Shown: in pieces, positions 36,334 to 45,961 of the stretch
Layout of the letters: every line of letters starts with the position of its first letter
How positions within the stretch are numbered: position 1 is the stretch's first letter
Source of the DNA: Rohdeia mirabilis
GTDB taxonomy: Bacteria > Planctomycetota > UBA1135 > GCA-002686595
NCBI GenBank assembly: GCA_007750655.1
Contig: CP036290.1
Coordinates: 3,286,001-3,350,000 of the forward strand
Direction: 5' to 3'
Length of the DNA: 64,000 nucleotides
Notes under the pieces: generated by a model
Databases searched by the model: none
What the model was told of the DNA's origin: nothing
Seen by the model: only the letters and a program-made list of their open reading frames with translations
Program-made: the position numbers and the translations under genes

Positions 36334-36912
36334 ATGGACCGCCCCGCCACATCCGACGATCTCCTCGTGCGCATCGCCGCTGGCGACCGGTCCGCCGTCG
36401 AGACCTGCCTCGCGCGCTACGGCGCTCTGGTCTGGTCGGTGGTGAAGAGCGTCATCGGCGACCGCGACCTGGCCGAGGACGCGGTGCAGGAAGCCTTCGT
36501 CGACCTGTGGCTGAAAGCCGCGCGGTTCGACCCTTCCAAGTCGAGCGAGGCCGGCTTCGTGGCGCTGGTCGCCCGCCGCCGCGCCATCGATGCCGTGCGA
36601 CGGCGCGCCCGCCGCACCCGCGACGTGGGTCAGGAGGACCCGAACGTGGTGGCGGTCGAGCACGAGGGCCACGCCGGCGTCGACCGCGACGACGAGGTCG
36701 AGCTCGTGTACTCGGTGCTCGCCGAACTGCGCCCCGAACAACAGCGGGTGCTGCGCCTGTCCCTGCTCGACGGCCTGTCCCACAGCCAGATCTCCGAACA
36801 CACCGGCATGCCGCTCGGCACGGTCAAGACCCATGCGCGCCGCGGACTGTCGCAGGCGCGCGAGATCCTCGAGAGCCGCCGCGCCGCACCGGGCGCAGGA
36901 GGTCGAGCATGA
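36334..36912 (+). CDS. ECF-type RNA polymerase sigma factor
   Basis: 192 residues. Sigma-2 region: LAEDAVQEAFVDLWLKAARFD. Sigma-4 region: LRPEQQRVLRLSLLDGLSHSQISEHTGMPLGTVKTHARRGL. The sequence style is closest to SigK-like ECF factors, which pair with RskA-type anti-sigmas, and such a gene follows directly. ATG 36334 begins just before the first helix; the upstream frame is non-coding. Its stop overlaps the anti-sigma ATG (ATGA). Confidence 0.93.
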   Translation: MDRPATSDDLLVRIAAGDRSAVETCLARYGALVWSVVKSVIGDRDLAEDAVQEAFVDLWLKAARFDPSKSSEAGFVALVARRRAIDAVRRRARRTRDVGQEDPNVVAVEHEGHAGVDRDDEVELVYSVLAELRPEQQRVLRLSLLDGLSHSQISEHTGMPLGTVKTHARRGLSQAREILESRRAAPGAGGRA

Positions 36913-37757
36913 GCGCTTCGAACGACGAGCACATGGCGCGCCTCGAGGAACTGCTCGCGGAGCTCGAACTGGGTCGTCTCGACGACGCGGGCCGGGATGA
37001 ACTCGATGCGCTGCTGCTCGAGATGGAGGGCGCGGATCCGTCGTTCGACGCGGACGCGGAACTCGAATCCGTGGCCGAGGCGATCGCACTGACCCATGCA
37101 GCGCTGGCCACCGGCGGTCGCGAGCCCGAGCCGCTGCCCGAACACCTCGAGGCGCGTCTGCTCGCCCAGGCCGGGCGTCACTTCGGATGGAGCGGTTCGA
37201 GCGACGCCGTGACTCCCGCCCCGCGAGCGAACGCTCCCGCGCGCGTCGACGCCACCCGTGGCGGCCCGACGCCCTTGTTCGCGCGTCTCGGATGGATCGC
37301 GGCCGCGGCCGCCGCGCTGGCGCTCGTGTACGTGCTCGGCACCGCCGACGCGTCGACCGATGCCAACGTGTCCTTCGACGAGTTCGTGGCGCGCGTGGAC
37401 GACGAGGTCGTCGTCGACTGGACCCCCACCGCGGATCCCCTCGGCGAAGGCGTGAGCGGCAAGGTGGTCTGGAGCGCGAGCGCCCAGTCCGGCGTGATGC
37501 GCTTCGAAGGGCTCGACGTGAACGACCCCACCGAGCACCAGTACCAGCTGTGGATCATCGACGCCACGCGCGAGGGCGAGAACCCCGTCGACGGCGGCGT
37601 GTTCGACTGCACCGAGGACGGCGTGATCGAGGTCCCGATCGACGCGAAGCTCCCCGTCGGCGCACCGGCGGCGTTCGCCATCACGCTCGAGAAGCCGGGC
37701 GGCGTGGTCGTGTCGAAGCAGGAGCACCTGTTCCTGCTGGCGGCCGTCGGTTCCTGA
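36909..37757 (+). CDS. RskA-type anti-sigma factor
   Basis: 282 residues. The cytoplasmic N-terminal ~125 residues would bind the sigma factor (LEELLAELELGRLDDAGRDE). One TM helix lies at ~135-152 (LGWIAAAAAALALVYVLG). The extracytoplasmic RskA C-terminal domain follows (YQLWIIDATREGENPVDGGVF, FAITLEKPGGVVVSKQE). Translationally coupled to the sigma gene by a 4-nt overlap. The usual mechanism is release of sigma by regulated proteolysis of this protein; the inducing signal is unknown. Confidence 0.9.
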   Translation: MSASNDEHMARLEELLAELELGRLDDAGRDELDALLLEMEGADPSFDADAELESVAEAIALTHAALATGGREPEPLPEHLEARLLAQAGRHFGWSGSSDAVTPAPRANAPARVDATRGGPTPLFARLGWIAAAAAALALVYVLGTADASTDANVSFDEFVARVDDEVVVDWTPTADPLGEGVSGKVVWSASAQSGVMRFEGLDVNDPTEHQYQLWIIDATREGENPVDGGVFDCTEDGVIEVPIDAKLPVGAPAAFAITLEKPGGVVVSKQEHLFLLAAVGS

Positions 37758-37987
37758 GCGGCGCGCGCCGTCAGCGATCCGCGAAGGGGCGCTCGCGGTG
37801 TGATTCGCTCTCTCGGGGCACGGTCTCCCCTGGTGTCGGCAGCGTCCCGCACGGGCGCGCTCTTGCGTCAGGCCTCCTTCGAGACCCGAGAGCCCGGTCC
37901 CCATGGAAGAGGGGGCGAGTCGTCGGCGCGCCTTGCATCGCACCCCGAACGGAACGCCGAAGTGCCTCGACGGAGCGACTCACACCA

Positions 37988-40900
37988 CTAGAGCTCGACC
38001 CGCAGGGTCACGACCTGGAACGGTCGCAGCTCGACCTCGGTCGCCCTCGCCGTGTGCTCGACGCGCTCGCGCGGACGCGGACGTTCGAGTAGGTCGACCG
38101 CTGCGACGGACTCCACGTCGACGTTCCAGTCGACGCGCACGCGCCCGCGGGCTCCGGCGCGTTCGACGAGCCGGACGACGACCGCGCTGCCGTCCCAACT
38201 GGGCGCGACGGCGGCGATCTGAACGCGCGCCGCCCCGCGAACGGTCGTGCAACGCAGCGGCGCGAACGTCGTCGGTGCGAAGGCCGCGGCGCTGTCGCTC
38301 GCGCTCGCGCCCCGAGCCGTCCGTTCGAGCCCCGCGAGCGGTACCGCCGTCCATCCCAGCGGCGCCGTCTCCGCGCGCGCGAGCACACCGGCTTCGCGCC
38401 AATCACCGTGGTGAGGCACGAGCTGGAAGTGCACGCGGTGGCGGCGACCGGCGCGCGCCTCGGTCCGGTCGGCCGTGGCGTCGGGCCAGGACGCGGAGCG
38501 CAACAGGGACACACCGATCTGGCTCCCGCCGCGCGCGAGCACCTCGAGCGACGCTCCGTAACGCGTGTCGTTGACCACCGACAGTCCGCGACCGGGCTCG
38601 GCCACGTCGACGAACCGCTGGATCGGCACCTCGAACGCCATCCGTTCGGTCGCGTCGTTGGCCGTCAGCGGTCGCGCCAGGTGACCGAACGGGACCTCGC
38701 AGTCCGCCGTCCGCGCGCGCACGAGGGCCGGGAACAACGCGCGCAGCCAACGGCGTTCTTCGCGCCAGTCGATCTCGTAGCGCAGGTGCACGGCCGGATC
38801 GCCCGCTTCGAGCCAGACGCGCGTGACGACGTGACTCCTGGCACCGCACGGGCGCTCGCACTCGAAGCCCACGCTGGCCGGACCGAGGTCCACCGCGCGC
38901 CACTGCACCGGCTCGTCCCCCACGACCGGCTGCGCCACCGCGAGCGACTCCGAGTCGACGTTCCAGGCCTCCCACTGCAGCGGACGGTCGTCGTGCAGCA
39001 CGAGTTCGCCCAGCGCGCGGTCCGGTGCCACGAACTCGTCGCCTTCACCGCGCACGAGTGAGCGGATCGCGCCGTCCGGACTCAGCTCGACGCGGGTCCG
39101 CACGCCGTCGACCTCGATCGCGAGCCGCGGCGCACCGTCGGCGGCGAAGTCGGCCAGCGGACGCGCGACGTGCTCGGGCAGCGCCGCGGCCGCGTCCACG
39201 AGCCGATAGCCGAACGCCGGGACGTCGGTGGCCCAGACGCCGCGCGCCGGTTCACCGAACCAACCGCTGCGCGGAACGCTCGACAGGTTCACGGCCAGCG
39301 TCGGGCGCTCGCAGGCCGCCGTGTTCTCGTCGCTCGCGTCGAAACGCGACGCCAGCCGCTCAGCCAGCGCACCGGCGAGGCGCAGCCAACCGGCGTCGAG
39401 GCGTTCGTGGTCGGCGCGGGCCTCGCGCGCCACGTCGGCGGTGCACGAACCGGGCAGGATGTCGTGGAACTGCAGCAACAGCACCGTCGACCAGTCGGCG
39501 CGCAGACTGGTTCCGAGGCGCTCGCGCGCGTCGGCGTCCAGACCCAGCGGCCAGGTCGCGACGGCGGCCTCGAGTCCGCGCAGCCACTGCTCGGCGCGCG
39601 CGTTGCCGCGCTTCAAGGCGCTGTGCGTCGTGTAGGTGCCGCGGTGGTTCTCGATGGACAGCTCGCCGTCGATCACCGGCAGCGGCGTGCCCTCGTCGGC
39701 CAGTTCGTCGGCGCGTTCGTGGAAGTCGCGGGCGAACGCGTGCGCGCCGTCGAAGCGCACCTGCGGCAGGCCCTCGGCGTCCTGGGAACAGCGCGCGCGC
39801 CAGATCTGCTCCTGCGTGGGGCCGCCGCCGCCGTCGCCGTGTCCGAAGGGCTGCAGCCAGATCCCCACGTCCACGCGATCGCGTTCGGCGAGGACGCGTT
39901 CGCCGCGCCGCAGCTCGAGCGGCGTGTTCGTGGCGTTGTAGTCCTGACCGGGCGTGACGTGCGCGCGCAGTTCGGAGCCGTCGAGGCCGCGCCAGGTGAA
40001 GTGGCTGTACGGGAAGTCCTCGCGTTCGCTCCACCACAGCTTGTTCGTGACGAACGTGTCGAGACCCGCCAGGCGCGCCAACTGCGGCCACGCGGCGCAG
40101 AACCCGAACGTGTCCGGCAGGTACAGCATGCGTTGGTCCGCCACCTCGCCGAAGCGCGAGCGCAGCCACAGCGACCCGAACGCGAGCTGCCGGCACATGG
40201 ACTCGCCCGACGGCAGGTGTCCGTCCGGCTCGACCCAGGTCGCAGCGTGCAGTTCGACGCGGCCCTGTGCGATGCGCTCCGAGACGCGCGCGAACAGTTC
40301 GGGGCTGTCGTCCTCGAGCCACGCCAACTGCTGGGGCTGCGAAGCCAGGAAGCGGAAGTCGCCGTCGCGCTCCATGAGCTCGAGCGCGTTGGCCCAGGTC
40401 CGCAGCGACTTCTCACGCGTGCGCGCCGTGGTCCACAGCCAGGCCGTGTCGAGGTGTGCGTGTCCGATCGCGTAGCACAGGGTCGCCGACGGTTGCGCAC
40501 CGCGTCCGAGCGCCTCGCGCACGATCGCGATCGCGGTGAACGCGCGCTCACCGGGCGCCGCCGGATCGAGGACCGTCCGTGCGCGTTCGATGGCACGGCG
40601 CAGGCGGTTCGCGCGCGGGCTCGCGTCGCCCAGTTCGGCCACGAGTCCCGCCGCGAAACGCAGCGTGGTCGCGAGTTCGCGCACCGTCTCGTCGACGCGC
40701 ACGAGCTCGGCCTTCTCGAGGCGTCCGGGGCGGCGCTCGCTCCAACGCGAGTGGGTCTCGGGAGCGTCCCACCAGAACGTCGCGACGCCGAGCGGGTGGT
40801 TGCAGTGCGCCTCGACGTAGAGGTCGATCGCGCTGCCCGCGTGGCCGAACGACCCGAGCGGCGCCAGGTCGCGATTGGGGTCGAAGCCGTGGACCGGCAC

Positions 40901-41245
40901 CCCGTTCCTCCAGAGCGTGGCCTCGGTCCCGCAGTCGAAGCGCAGGTGGACCGTGGATCCGGCGAAGCGCTCGGGCAGGTGTGCGCGCAGCCTGAACCAA
41001 CAGCTCGACCAGACCGGCCCGAAGCGCCAGCCGAGCTCGACGTCCGCGAACGCGCCGTCCAGGTGCTCGTGGTCGCCGTGATCGCCCCGCAGGCCCGCGA
41101 CGCGCGCGGCCTCGGCGTCGACGCGCTCCTCCGGCTGCCAGGCGGCGACCGCGAGCGGAAGCCGATCCGCGAAGATCGCCGGGTCGAGGACCTGGGCGAC
41201 GAAGACCTCGGTGCGCTGGCGCGTGCGTTCGGCGTCGGTGACCAT
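37988..41245 (-). CDS. GH38 alpha-mannosidase
   Basis: 1085 residues; hydrolyses alpha-linked mannose. The N-terminal ~270 residues are a beta-rich ancillary domain. The GH38 catalytic domain begins with HAHLDTAWLWT (zinc-binding His and Asp), then WVEPDGHLPSGESMCRQ and the nucleophile Asp378 in YLPDTFGF. C-terminal GH38 beta domains follow (PVRGEGDEF-type region onward). Length matches the large ~1000-residue bacterial/fungal class II enzymes. There is no signal peptide, so it is probably cytoplasmic, working on imported oligosaccharides. It is divergent from the glycan cluster starting at 41365. GATACT ends 6 nt before the ATG. Confidence 0.93.
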   Translation of the reverse strand: MVTDAERTRQRTEVFVAQVLDPAIFADRLPLAVAAWQPEERVDAEAARVAGLRGDHGDHEHLDGAFADVELGWRFGPVWSSCWFRLRAHLPERFAGSTVHLRFDCGTEATLWRNGVPVHGFDPNRDLAPLGSFGHAGSAIDLYVEAHCNHPLGVATFWWDAPETHSRWSERRPGRLEKAELVRVDETVRELATTLRFAAGLVAELGDASPRANRLRRAIERARTVLDPAAPGERAFTAIAIVREALGRGAQPSATLCYAIGHAHLDTAWLWTTARTREKSLRTWANALELMERDGDFRFLASQPQQLAWLEDDSPELFARVSERIAQGRVELHAATWVEPDGHLPSGESMCRQLAFGSLWLRSRFGEVADQRMLYLPDTFGFCAAWPQLARLAGLDTFVTNKLWWSEREDFPYSHFTWRGLDGSELRAHVTPGQDYNATNTPLELRRGERVLAERDRVDVGIWLQPFGHGDGGGGPTQEQIWRARCSQDAEGLPQVRFDGAHAFARDFHERADELADEGTPLPVIDGELSIENHRGTYTTHSALKRGNARAEQWLRGLEAAVATWPLGLDADARERLGTSLRADWSTVLLLQFHDILPGSCTADVAREARADHERLDAGWLRLAGALAERLASRFDASDENTAACERPTLAVNLSSVPRSGWFGEPARGVWATDVPAFGYRLVDAAAALPEHVARPLADFAADGAPRLAIEVDGVRTRVELSPDGAIRSLVRGEGDEFVAPDRALGELVLHDDRPLQWEAWNVDSESLAVAQPVVGDEPVQWRAVDLGPASVGFECERPCGARSHVVTRVWLEAGDPAVHLRYEIDWREERRWLRALFPALVRARTADCEVPFGHLARPLTANDATERMAFEVPIQRFVDVAEPGRGLSVVNDTRYGASLEVLARGGSQIGVSLLRSASWPDATADRTEARAGRRHRVHFQLVPHHGDWREAGVLARAETAPLGWTAVPLAGLERTARGASASDSAAAFAPTTFAPLRCTTVRGAARVQIAAVAPSWDGSAVVVRLVERAGARGRVRVDWNVDVESVAAVDLLERPRPRERVEHTARATEVELRPFQVVTLRVEL

Positions 41246-41251
41246 CGACGC

Positions 41252-41257
41252 AGTATC
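41252..41257 (-). promoter_or_regulatory. Candidate -10 (GATACT), 6 nt from the alpha-mannosidase ATG
   Basis: The minus strand reads CCGGATACTGCGTCG then ATG. It matches TATAAT at four of six positions and implies a leaderless transcript. Confidence 0.35.
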
Positions 41258-41336
41258 CGGTCCGGGGCGCGCGAGGAACAGACGCGCCCGCGGAACGGAG
41301 CCTCGTCGGCGCGCGCCCCTCGCGCGCCCGGTGGCG

Positions 41337-41342
41337 TAGTCT
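41337..41342 (+). promoter_or_regulatory. Candidate -10 (TAGTCT) for the glycan gene cluster
   Basis: Reads GGCGTAGTCTGTGG, 22 nt before the ATG at 41365. It is divergent from the alpha-mannosidase promoter candidate 79 bp away. Confidence 0.35.
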
Positions 41343-41364
41343 GTGGGGCCGACGCGGGCCCCAC

Positions 41365-44300
41365 ATGCAGAACACTCCCACGCCCGACGCCCCGGACCCC
41401 GTTGCTGTGGGCTCGACCGGCGCGCCGCCCAAAGGTGCCGAGGAGAGCGACCAGCGCAACGGCGGCCGACCGAACGGCGGCCGACCGGATGACGGCGCGT
41501 TCGGGCGGATCGCACCCGCTCTGGCCGCGCTCGCGATCGTGGGCACCGTGGGCTGGTGGGCGTTCGCGATCCTCGATCCGTGGGTCGCGGCCGGACGCTT
41601 CCCGCGCGCCTACGAGTGGACCAGCGGCTGGCCGCTCGCCTTCGCGGCGTCGACGGGCGTCGGCCTGGTGGCGGGCCTGGTGCGTCGCTCGAACCCCGCT
41701 GCGCTGGCCGCAGGACTCGTGGTTGGCGCGTTCTCGGCCATGGTCGCCGCCGGACTGCCGTCCTTCTCGAGCAACGCGACCTACGGCGACGGTCCGTTCC
41801 TCATGCCGGTCTACGCGATCGCGATCGCGGTGCTCGCGATCTACGTCCCGGCCGGACCGCGGTCGCACCCGCCGACCCACAGGATCCTGGCCGCGGCGCT
41901 GATCCTGTGCACGGCCAATACCCTGCCCTTCGCGCGCGACACGTCGACGCCCGTGGCGCTGCTCGTCTGCCTCGTGGCGCTCGCGCTCCTCGGTTCACAG
42001 CGGCAGAGCGCTGCACTCCTACCGCCCGCACCGGGCGCCGACCGCACGACTCGCGCGGTCTGGTACGCGGGCCTCGCGCTGATCGCGTGGGTCGCACTCG
42101 CCGCTGCGTTCGGCGACAGCGTCCCGCGCGGCACGATCAAGCTCCAGTCGGTCGTGGCGGGCGCGCTCCTGTGCTACGCGCTCGCGACGCGGTTGCGGCC
42201 CTCCGACGTCGGCCGCGTCCTCACCGTACTCGTCGCAGGCGTCGGCATCGTGGTCGTCTCGGGCCTCCTGTCCGAACTCGACGTGGCGCGCGACGAGGGC
42301 TGGCCGCGGGTCCTCGCGTCGCGTCTGCGGCTCTTCGGTGCGCATCCCAACCAGATCGGTCCGGCCTTCGCAGGCGGAGCGCTGCTGTGCGGAACGCTCG
42401 CGCTCCTGTCGATCGAGGGCGAGTCGATGCTGCGCGGCGTGCTGCGGCGCGGGCTCCTCCTGGTCCTGGCCGGTGCCTGCGTGGTGCTCGTGTGGCGCGC
42501 GCAGTCGGAAGCCAGTTCGGCCGGTGTGGTCGTCGGCGCCGCCGTCGCCCTGTGGAGCGTGTTCGGTCCGTTGCCGCGTCGCGTCGGGCGCATCGCGATC
42601 GCCGTCGTCGCGCTCGCGATCGTCGGTCTGGGGCTGTGGGCCACACCCCTCGCGGACCCGGCGCGCGAGTGGCTGCAGGCGCGCGCGCTCGAGCCGAACT
42701 CCGCCATCGGTCAGCGCTACCACTACTGGAAGATGTCGAGCGCGGCGATCGCCGACCACCCGCTCTTCGGCGTCGGACCGGGCCAGTACTACATGCACGC
42801 GCGGTACGCCGAACCGAGCTACTACGACGGCACGAACCAGTCCTTCCACCCCCACAACCTCCTGTTCGCGGTGGCCGAAGGATCCGGTCTGCCTTCGCTC
42901 GCGTTCCTCCTGGTCCTCGTCGGTGGCCTGCTCGAGTTCGCGCGCCGCGCCCTGCTCGGACTGACGCGCGGACGGCGCGCCCTGATCGCGGCGCCGCTCG
43001 CACTGACCGTCGGGACGCTGTCGACGAACCTCTTGGACCTGGGACAGGTGCAGCCGACCTACCTGCCGCTCCACCTGTGGATCACGCTGGGGCTGTGCGC
43101 GACGCTGGCGAACGTGACCGGGCCCGGCGCCACGGCGCGAAGTGGTTCGCCGGCCGGGTCCGCCGCACACCGGACCCCGTCGCGAACGATGAATCGCATC
43201 GGCCGCACCGCCCTCGTCGTCGCGTTGGTCGGCTTCGGCCTCCTGCCGATCGCCGCGGACGGACTGATCCACTCGGGACGCCTGATGGCGTTCACCGCGA
43301 AGCAGATGCGCGCGGGCTACGACCGGATCGCGTTGGGACGCACGCTCTATCCGCCCCATCCGCAGGCGTACTACTACGAGGTCAACCTCCTCGGCCAGCT
43401 GAACGCCTCCGCGGACGAGATCCTCGAAGCGCGCCGCGCGGAGGCCCGCCGCACGCCGGGTGACGCGCAGGGTTGGTTGATGCTCGCCGCTCCGCTCCTG
43501 CGCCGCGGCTACTTCGACGAGGGCGCAAGGGTGATCGAGCGCGTTCTGGAACTGGACCCGCACGGCCCCGACGTGGGCAAGGCGCAGATGCTGCGCGCCT
43601 GGGTCGAGATGTACGAAGGACGCGAGGAGGACGCTCGCGAGTCGCTCTTCCAGGCGCTCGTGAACCAGTCGACCGACTGGGGCCTCCTGCCGAACGAACA
43701 GCGCAGAGTCGAGGACTCGCCGATCCGCAGCGCGCGACGCATCGTGTTCATGGTGCGCTCGCGGGACGAAGTGATGGTCCAGATCGAGCTCGACGACATC
43801 GTCGAACGACTCGGTGAGTACGCCATCTCGTCGATCGAGACGGATCCCTACCTGGCCCGCCGCAGCCTCCTGGCCCTGTTCACGGCCTACGACGGTCTCG
43901 ACCGACCCGATCGCGCGCTGTACTGGATCGAACGCTACACCGCGCGCGTCGAATCGGTCTTCCCGTCGATCCGCAAGCTCGAGTGGGTCGTCCTGGACCG
44001 TCTGGGAATGGACGAGCGAGCCGCAGCCGTCGTCGACACCATCGACCCGTCGCTGCGCGAGCTCTTCGCCGACACGACTCTGTCGACCCAGGTCACGCGC
44101 GACCCGCGCCGACGCGCGCGCGTGACCCAGGAGGAGATGGATCGGATCCTCTCGGCGGTCTCGGAGCTGGACGTCTTCGAGGACGCGGCGTCGCCGACGC
44201 CCAGGCTCGAGCTCTCGGTGGCCTACCACGCAGCGATGGGCGACTGGGATCGCGCGCTGGCCGACGCGCGCCGCACCCTGCGCTGCTACGACGAGAACAA

Positions 44301-44604
44301 CCCCAGGCGGAACGCGTCGGAGAAGATCCTGACGTCGCACTTCGTCGACCGCGGCGCTCCGGCCCTGGTGATCCTGCGGTACATGGCCGACACGATCAGC
44401 CTGCAGGACGTGGCCGAGCGGCGCTCGGGGGGCAAGAACCGGATGCTCGACGCGATCGCGGGACACATCTACACCTACTGGCTGCCGAGCGACGGCAACG
44501 TGGTCGATCGCGCGCGCGAACTCCTCGGTGGCACGGGGCCGGCCGGCGACGGACTCGTCGAGCGACTCGAGCGCCTGTACCGCGCCGACCACGGCGACTC
44601 GTGA
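41365..44604 (+). CDS. O-antigen ligase/polymerase-like membrane protein with C-terminal TPR region
   Basis: 1079 residues. The first ~45 are hydrophilic and disordered. About ten TM helices span ~45-540. The Wzy_C-type loop includes HYWKMSSAAIADHPLFGVGP and NQSFHPHNLLFAVAEGSGL, typical of the WaaL/Wzy family, which transfers or polymerises lipid-linked glycans at the periplasmic face. From ~640 onward come TPR-like helices (GWLMLAAPLLRRGYFDEGARVIERVLELDP-type pattern). Such ligase-TPR fusions occur in several phyla. First gene of a run with an ABC importer 31 bp downstream. Whether it works with the catabolic genes or only neighbours them is unclear. Confidence 0.85.
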   Translation: MQNTPTPDAPDPVAVGSTGAPPKGAEESDQRNGGRPNGGRPDDGAFGRIAPALAALAIVGTVGWWAFAILDPWVAAGRFPRAYEWTSGWPLAFAASTGVGLVAGLVRRSNPAALAAGLVVGAFSAMVAAGLPSFSSNATYGDGPFLMPVYAIAIAVLAIYVPAGPRSHPPTHRILAAALILCTANTLPFARDTSTPVALLVCLVALALLGSQRQSAALLPPAPGADRTTRAVWYAGLALIAWVALAAAFGDSVPRGTIKLQSVVAGALLCYALATRLRPSDVGRVLTVLVAGVGIVVVSGLLSELDVARDEGWPRVLASRLRLFGAHPNQIGPAFAGGALLCGTLALLSIEGESMLRGVLRRGLLLVLAGACVVLVWRAQSEASSAGVVVGAAVALWSVFGPLPRRVGRIAIAVVALAIVGLGLWATPLADPAREWLQARALEPNSAIGQRYHYWKMSSAAIADHPLFGVGPGQYYMHARYAEPSYYDGTNQSFHPHNLLFAVAEGSGLPSLAFLLVLVGGLLEFARRALLGLTRGRRALIAAPLALTVGTLSTNLLDLGQVQPTYLPLHLWITLGLCATLANVTGPGATARSGSPAGSAAHRTPSRTMNRIGRTALVVALVGFGLLPIAADGLIHSGRLMAFTAKQMRAGYDRIALGRTLYPPHPQAYYYEVNLLGQLNASADEILEARRAEARRTPGDAQGWLMLAAPLLRRGYFDEGARVIERVLELDPHGPDVGKAQMLRAWVEMYEGREEDARESLFQALVNQSTDWGLLPNEQRRVEDSPIRSARRIVFMVRSRDEVMVQIELDDIVERLGEYAISSIETDPYLARRSLLALFTAYDGLDRPDRALYWIERYTARVESVFPSIRKLEWVVLDRLGMDERAAAVVDTIDPSLRELFADTTLSTQVTRDPRRRARVTQEEMDRILSAVSELDVFEDAASPTPRLELSVAYHAAMGDWDRALADARRTLRCYDENNPRRNASEKILTSHFVDRGAPALVILRYMADTISLQDVAERRSGGKNRMLDAIAGHIYTYWLPSDGNVVDRARELLGGTGPAGDGLVERLERLYRADHGDS

Positions 44605-44635
44605 TGCTCGCGGTGCACGCCCCCGCCCCCGTTCG

Positions 44636-45961
44636 ATGCTGATCTCGCGCCGCAACCTGGGCATCGGTCTCGGCGCCGTGGCCGCGGGCTACGCGCTGTG
44701 GCCGCGGCGCGCGCGCTGGGAACAGGACGTTCCCGCCGGCCGCGTCGCGCTGCGCTACTGGGAGAAGTGGACCGGCGAGGAGGGCGCGGCGATGCAGCGC
44801 GTCGTCGACCGCTTCAACGCGAGTCAGGACCGCATCTTCGTCGTGCGCCTCCCTGTGGCCGAGACGTACTCGAAGGCCATGGTCGCGATCGGTGGAGGCG
44901 ACCCGCCCGATCTGGTCGGCCTGTTCAGCTGGAACGTGCCGTACTTCGCGCAGAGCGGCGCGCTCCTTCCGCTCGACGGTCTCGACCAGGCCGCCTACCC
45001 GCGGGCCATCTGGGAGTTGTTGTGCCACGAGGGCCGCGCGTGGGTCGGCGTGAACACGTGCTACTCGCTCGCGCTCTACTCGAACCGCGCGCACCTGGCC
45101 GAGGTCGGTGCCGATCCGGAGCGCCCGCCGCGCACGTTGACCGAGTTGGACGCCGTCGCGGAGCGTCTCGTGCGGCGCGACGCACGCGGTCGCCTCGAAC
45201 GCGCGGGCTTCCTGCAGGCGGTCCCGAACTGGTGGCCGTACCTGTGGCCGCTCGCGACCGGCGGGCGACTGTTCGACGACGCGACGCACAGGGTCACGTG
45301 CGACACGGACGCGTGCGTCGCCGCCTACGAGTGGGTCTCGGCCACCGCGCAGCGGCACGGGCGGCTCGACTCGCAGGGCTTCGCGCGCGGGTTCGACCGC
45401 TCGAACCTCTCGGCGGCCGACCCCTTCCTCTCGGGGCAGGTCTCGATGATCGTGCAGGGACCCTGGATGGCCAACGTCGCGCGTTCGAAGGCGCCCGACG
45501 TCGACTACGTCGTGTCGCCCATGCCCGTGGCGGAGAGCGTCTACGACCCCGAGCGCCCCCAGGGCCTGCTCGAGGCCGACGTGATCGGAATTCCGCGCGG
45601 CTGCCCCCATCCCGAAGAGGCCCTCGAGTTCCTGGCCTTCACACAGCGGCCCGACGTGCAGGCGCAGCTCTGCTCGGACCACTGCAAGCCGTCGCCGCTG
45701 GTCGAACGGCCCGCAGACTTCGAGGCGAACCACCCGAACCCGTACGTCGACGTGCACGAGCGCATCGTGCGCAGTCCGGCCGCTGCGGTACTGCCGCGGC
45801 ACCGGGCCTGGAAGTCGTACTCGGACCTGTTGGTGCCGGCCTTCGAGCGCATCTGGACCGGCGCTGATCCGCGCACCGAACTGGCCGGTGTGGCCGCACG
45901 CGCGCAGGGACTCGTGGACCGTTCGGACGCCGCGCACCGCGCACGCGAGGCACGCGGTTGA
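44636..45961 (+). CDS. Sugar ABC transporter substrate-binding protein
   Basis: 441 residues, extracellular solute-binding family 1-like. An N-terminal twin-arginine-like signal (LISRRNLGIGLGAVAAG) suggests Tat export. Mature motifs include RVALRYWEKWTGEEG, GGDPPDLVGLFSWNVPYFA, SGQVSMIVQGPWM and ADVIGIPRGCPHPEEALEF, all typical of oligosaccharide binders. Its stop overlaps the TTG start of the first permease. Neighbouring mannosidases suggest mannose-containing ligands; not proven. Confidence 0.9.
   Translation: MLISRRNLGIGLGAVAAGYALWPRRARWEQDVPAGRVALRYWEKWTGEEGAAMQRVVDRFNASQDRIFVVRLPVAETYSKAMVAIGGGDPPDLVGLFSWNVPYFAQSGALLPLDGLDQAAYPRAIWELLCHEGRAWVGVNTCYSLALYSNRAHLAEVGADPERPPRTLTELDAVAERLVRRDARGRLERAGFLQAVPNWWPYLWPLATGGRLFDDATHRVTCDTDACVAAYEWVSATAQRHGRLDSQGFARGFDRSNLSAADPFLSGQVSMIVQGPWMANVARSKAPDVDYVVSPMPVAESVYDPERPQGLLEADVIGIPRGCPHPEEALEFLAFTQRPDVQAQLCSDHCKPSPLVERPADFEANHPNPYVDVHERIVRSPAAAVLPRHRAWKSYSDLLVPAFERIWTGADPRTELAGVAARAQGLVDRSDAAHRAREARG

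Noticed and set aside
37759-37770. 12-bp palindrome CGGCGCGCGCCG just after the anti-sigma stop
   Set aside because: It could be a small terminator, but it has no loop and is low-complexity G/C; too weak to call.
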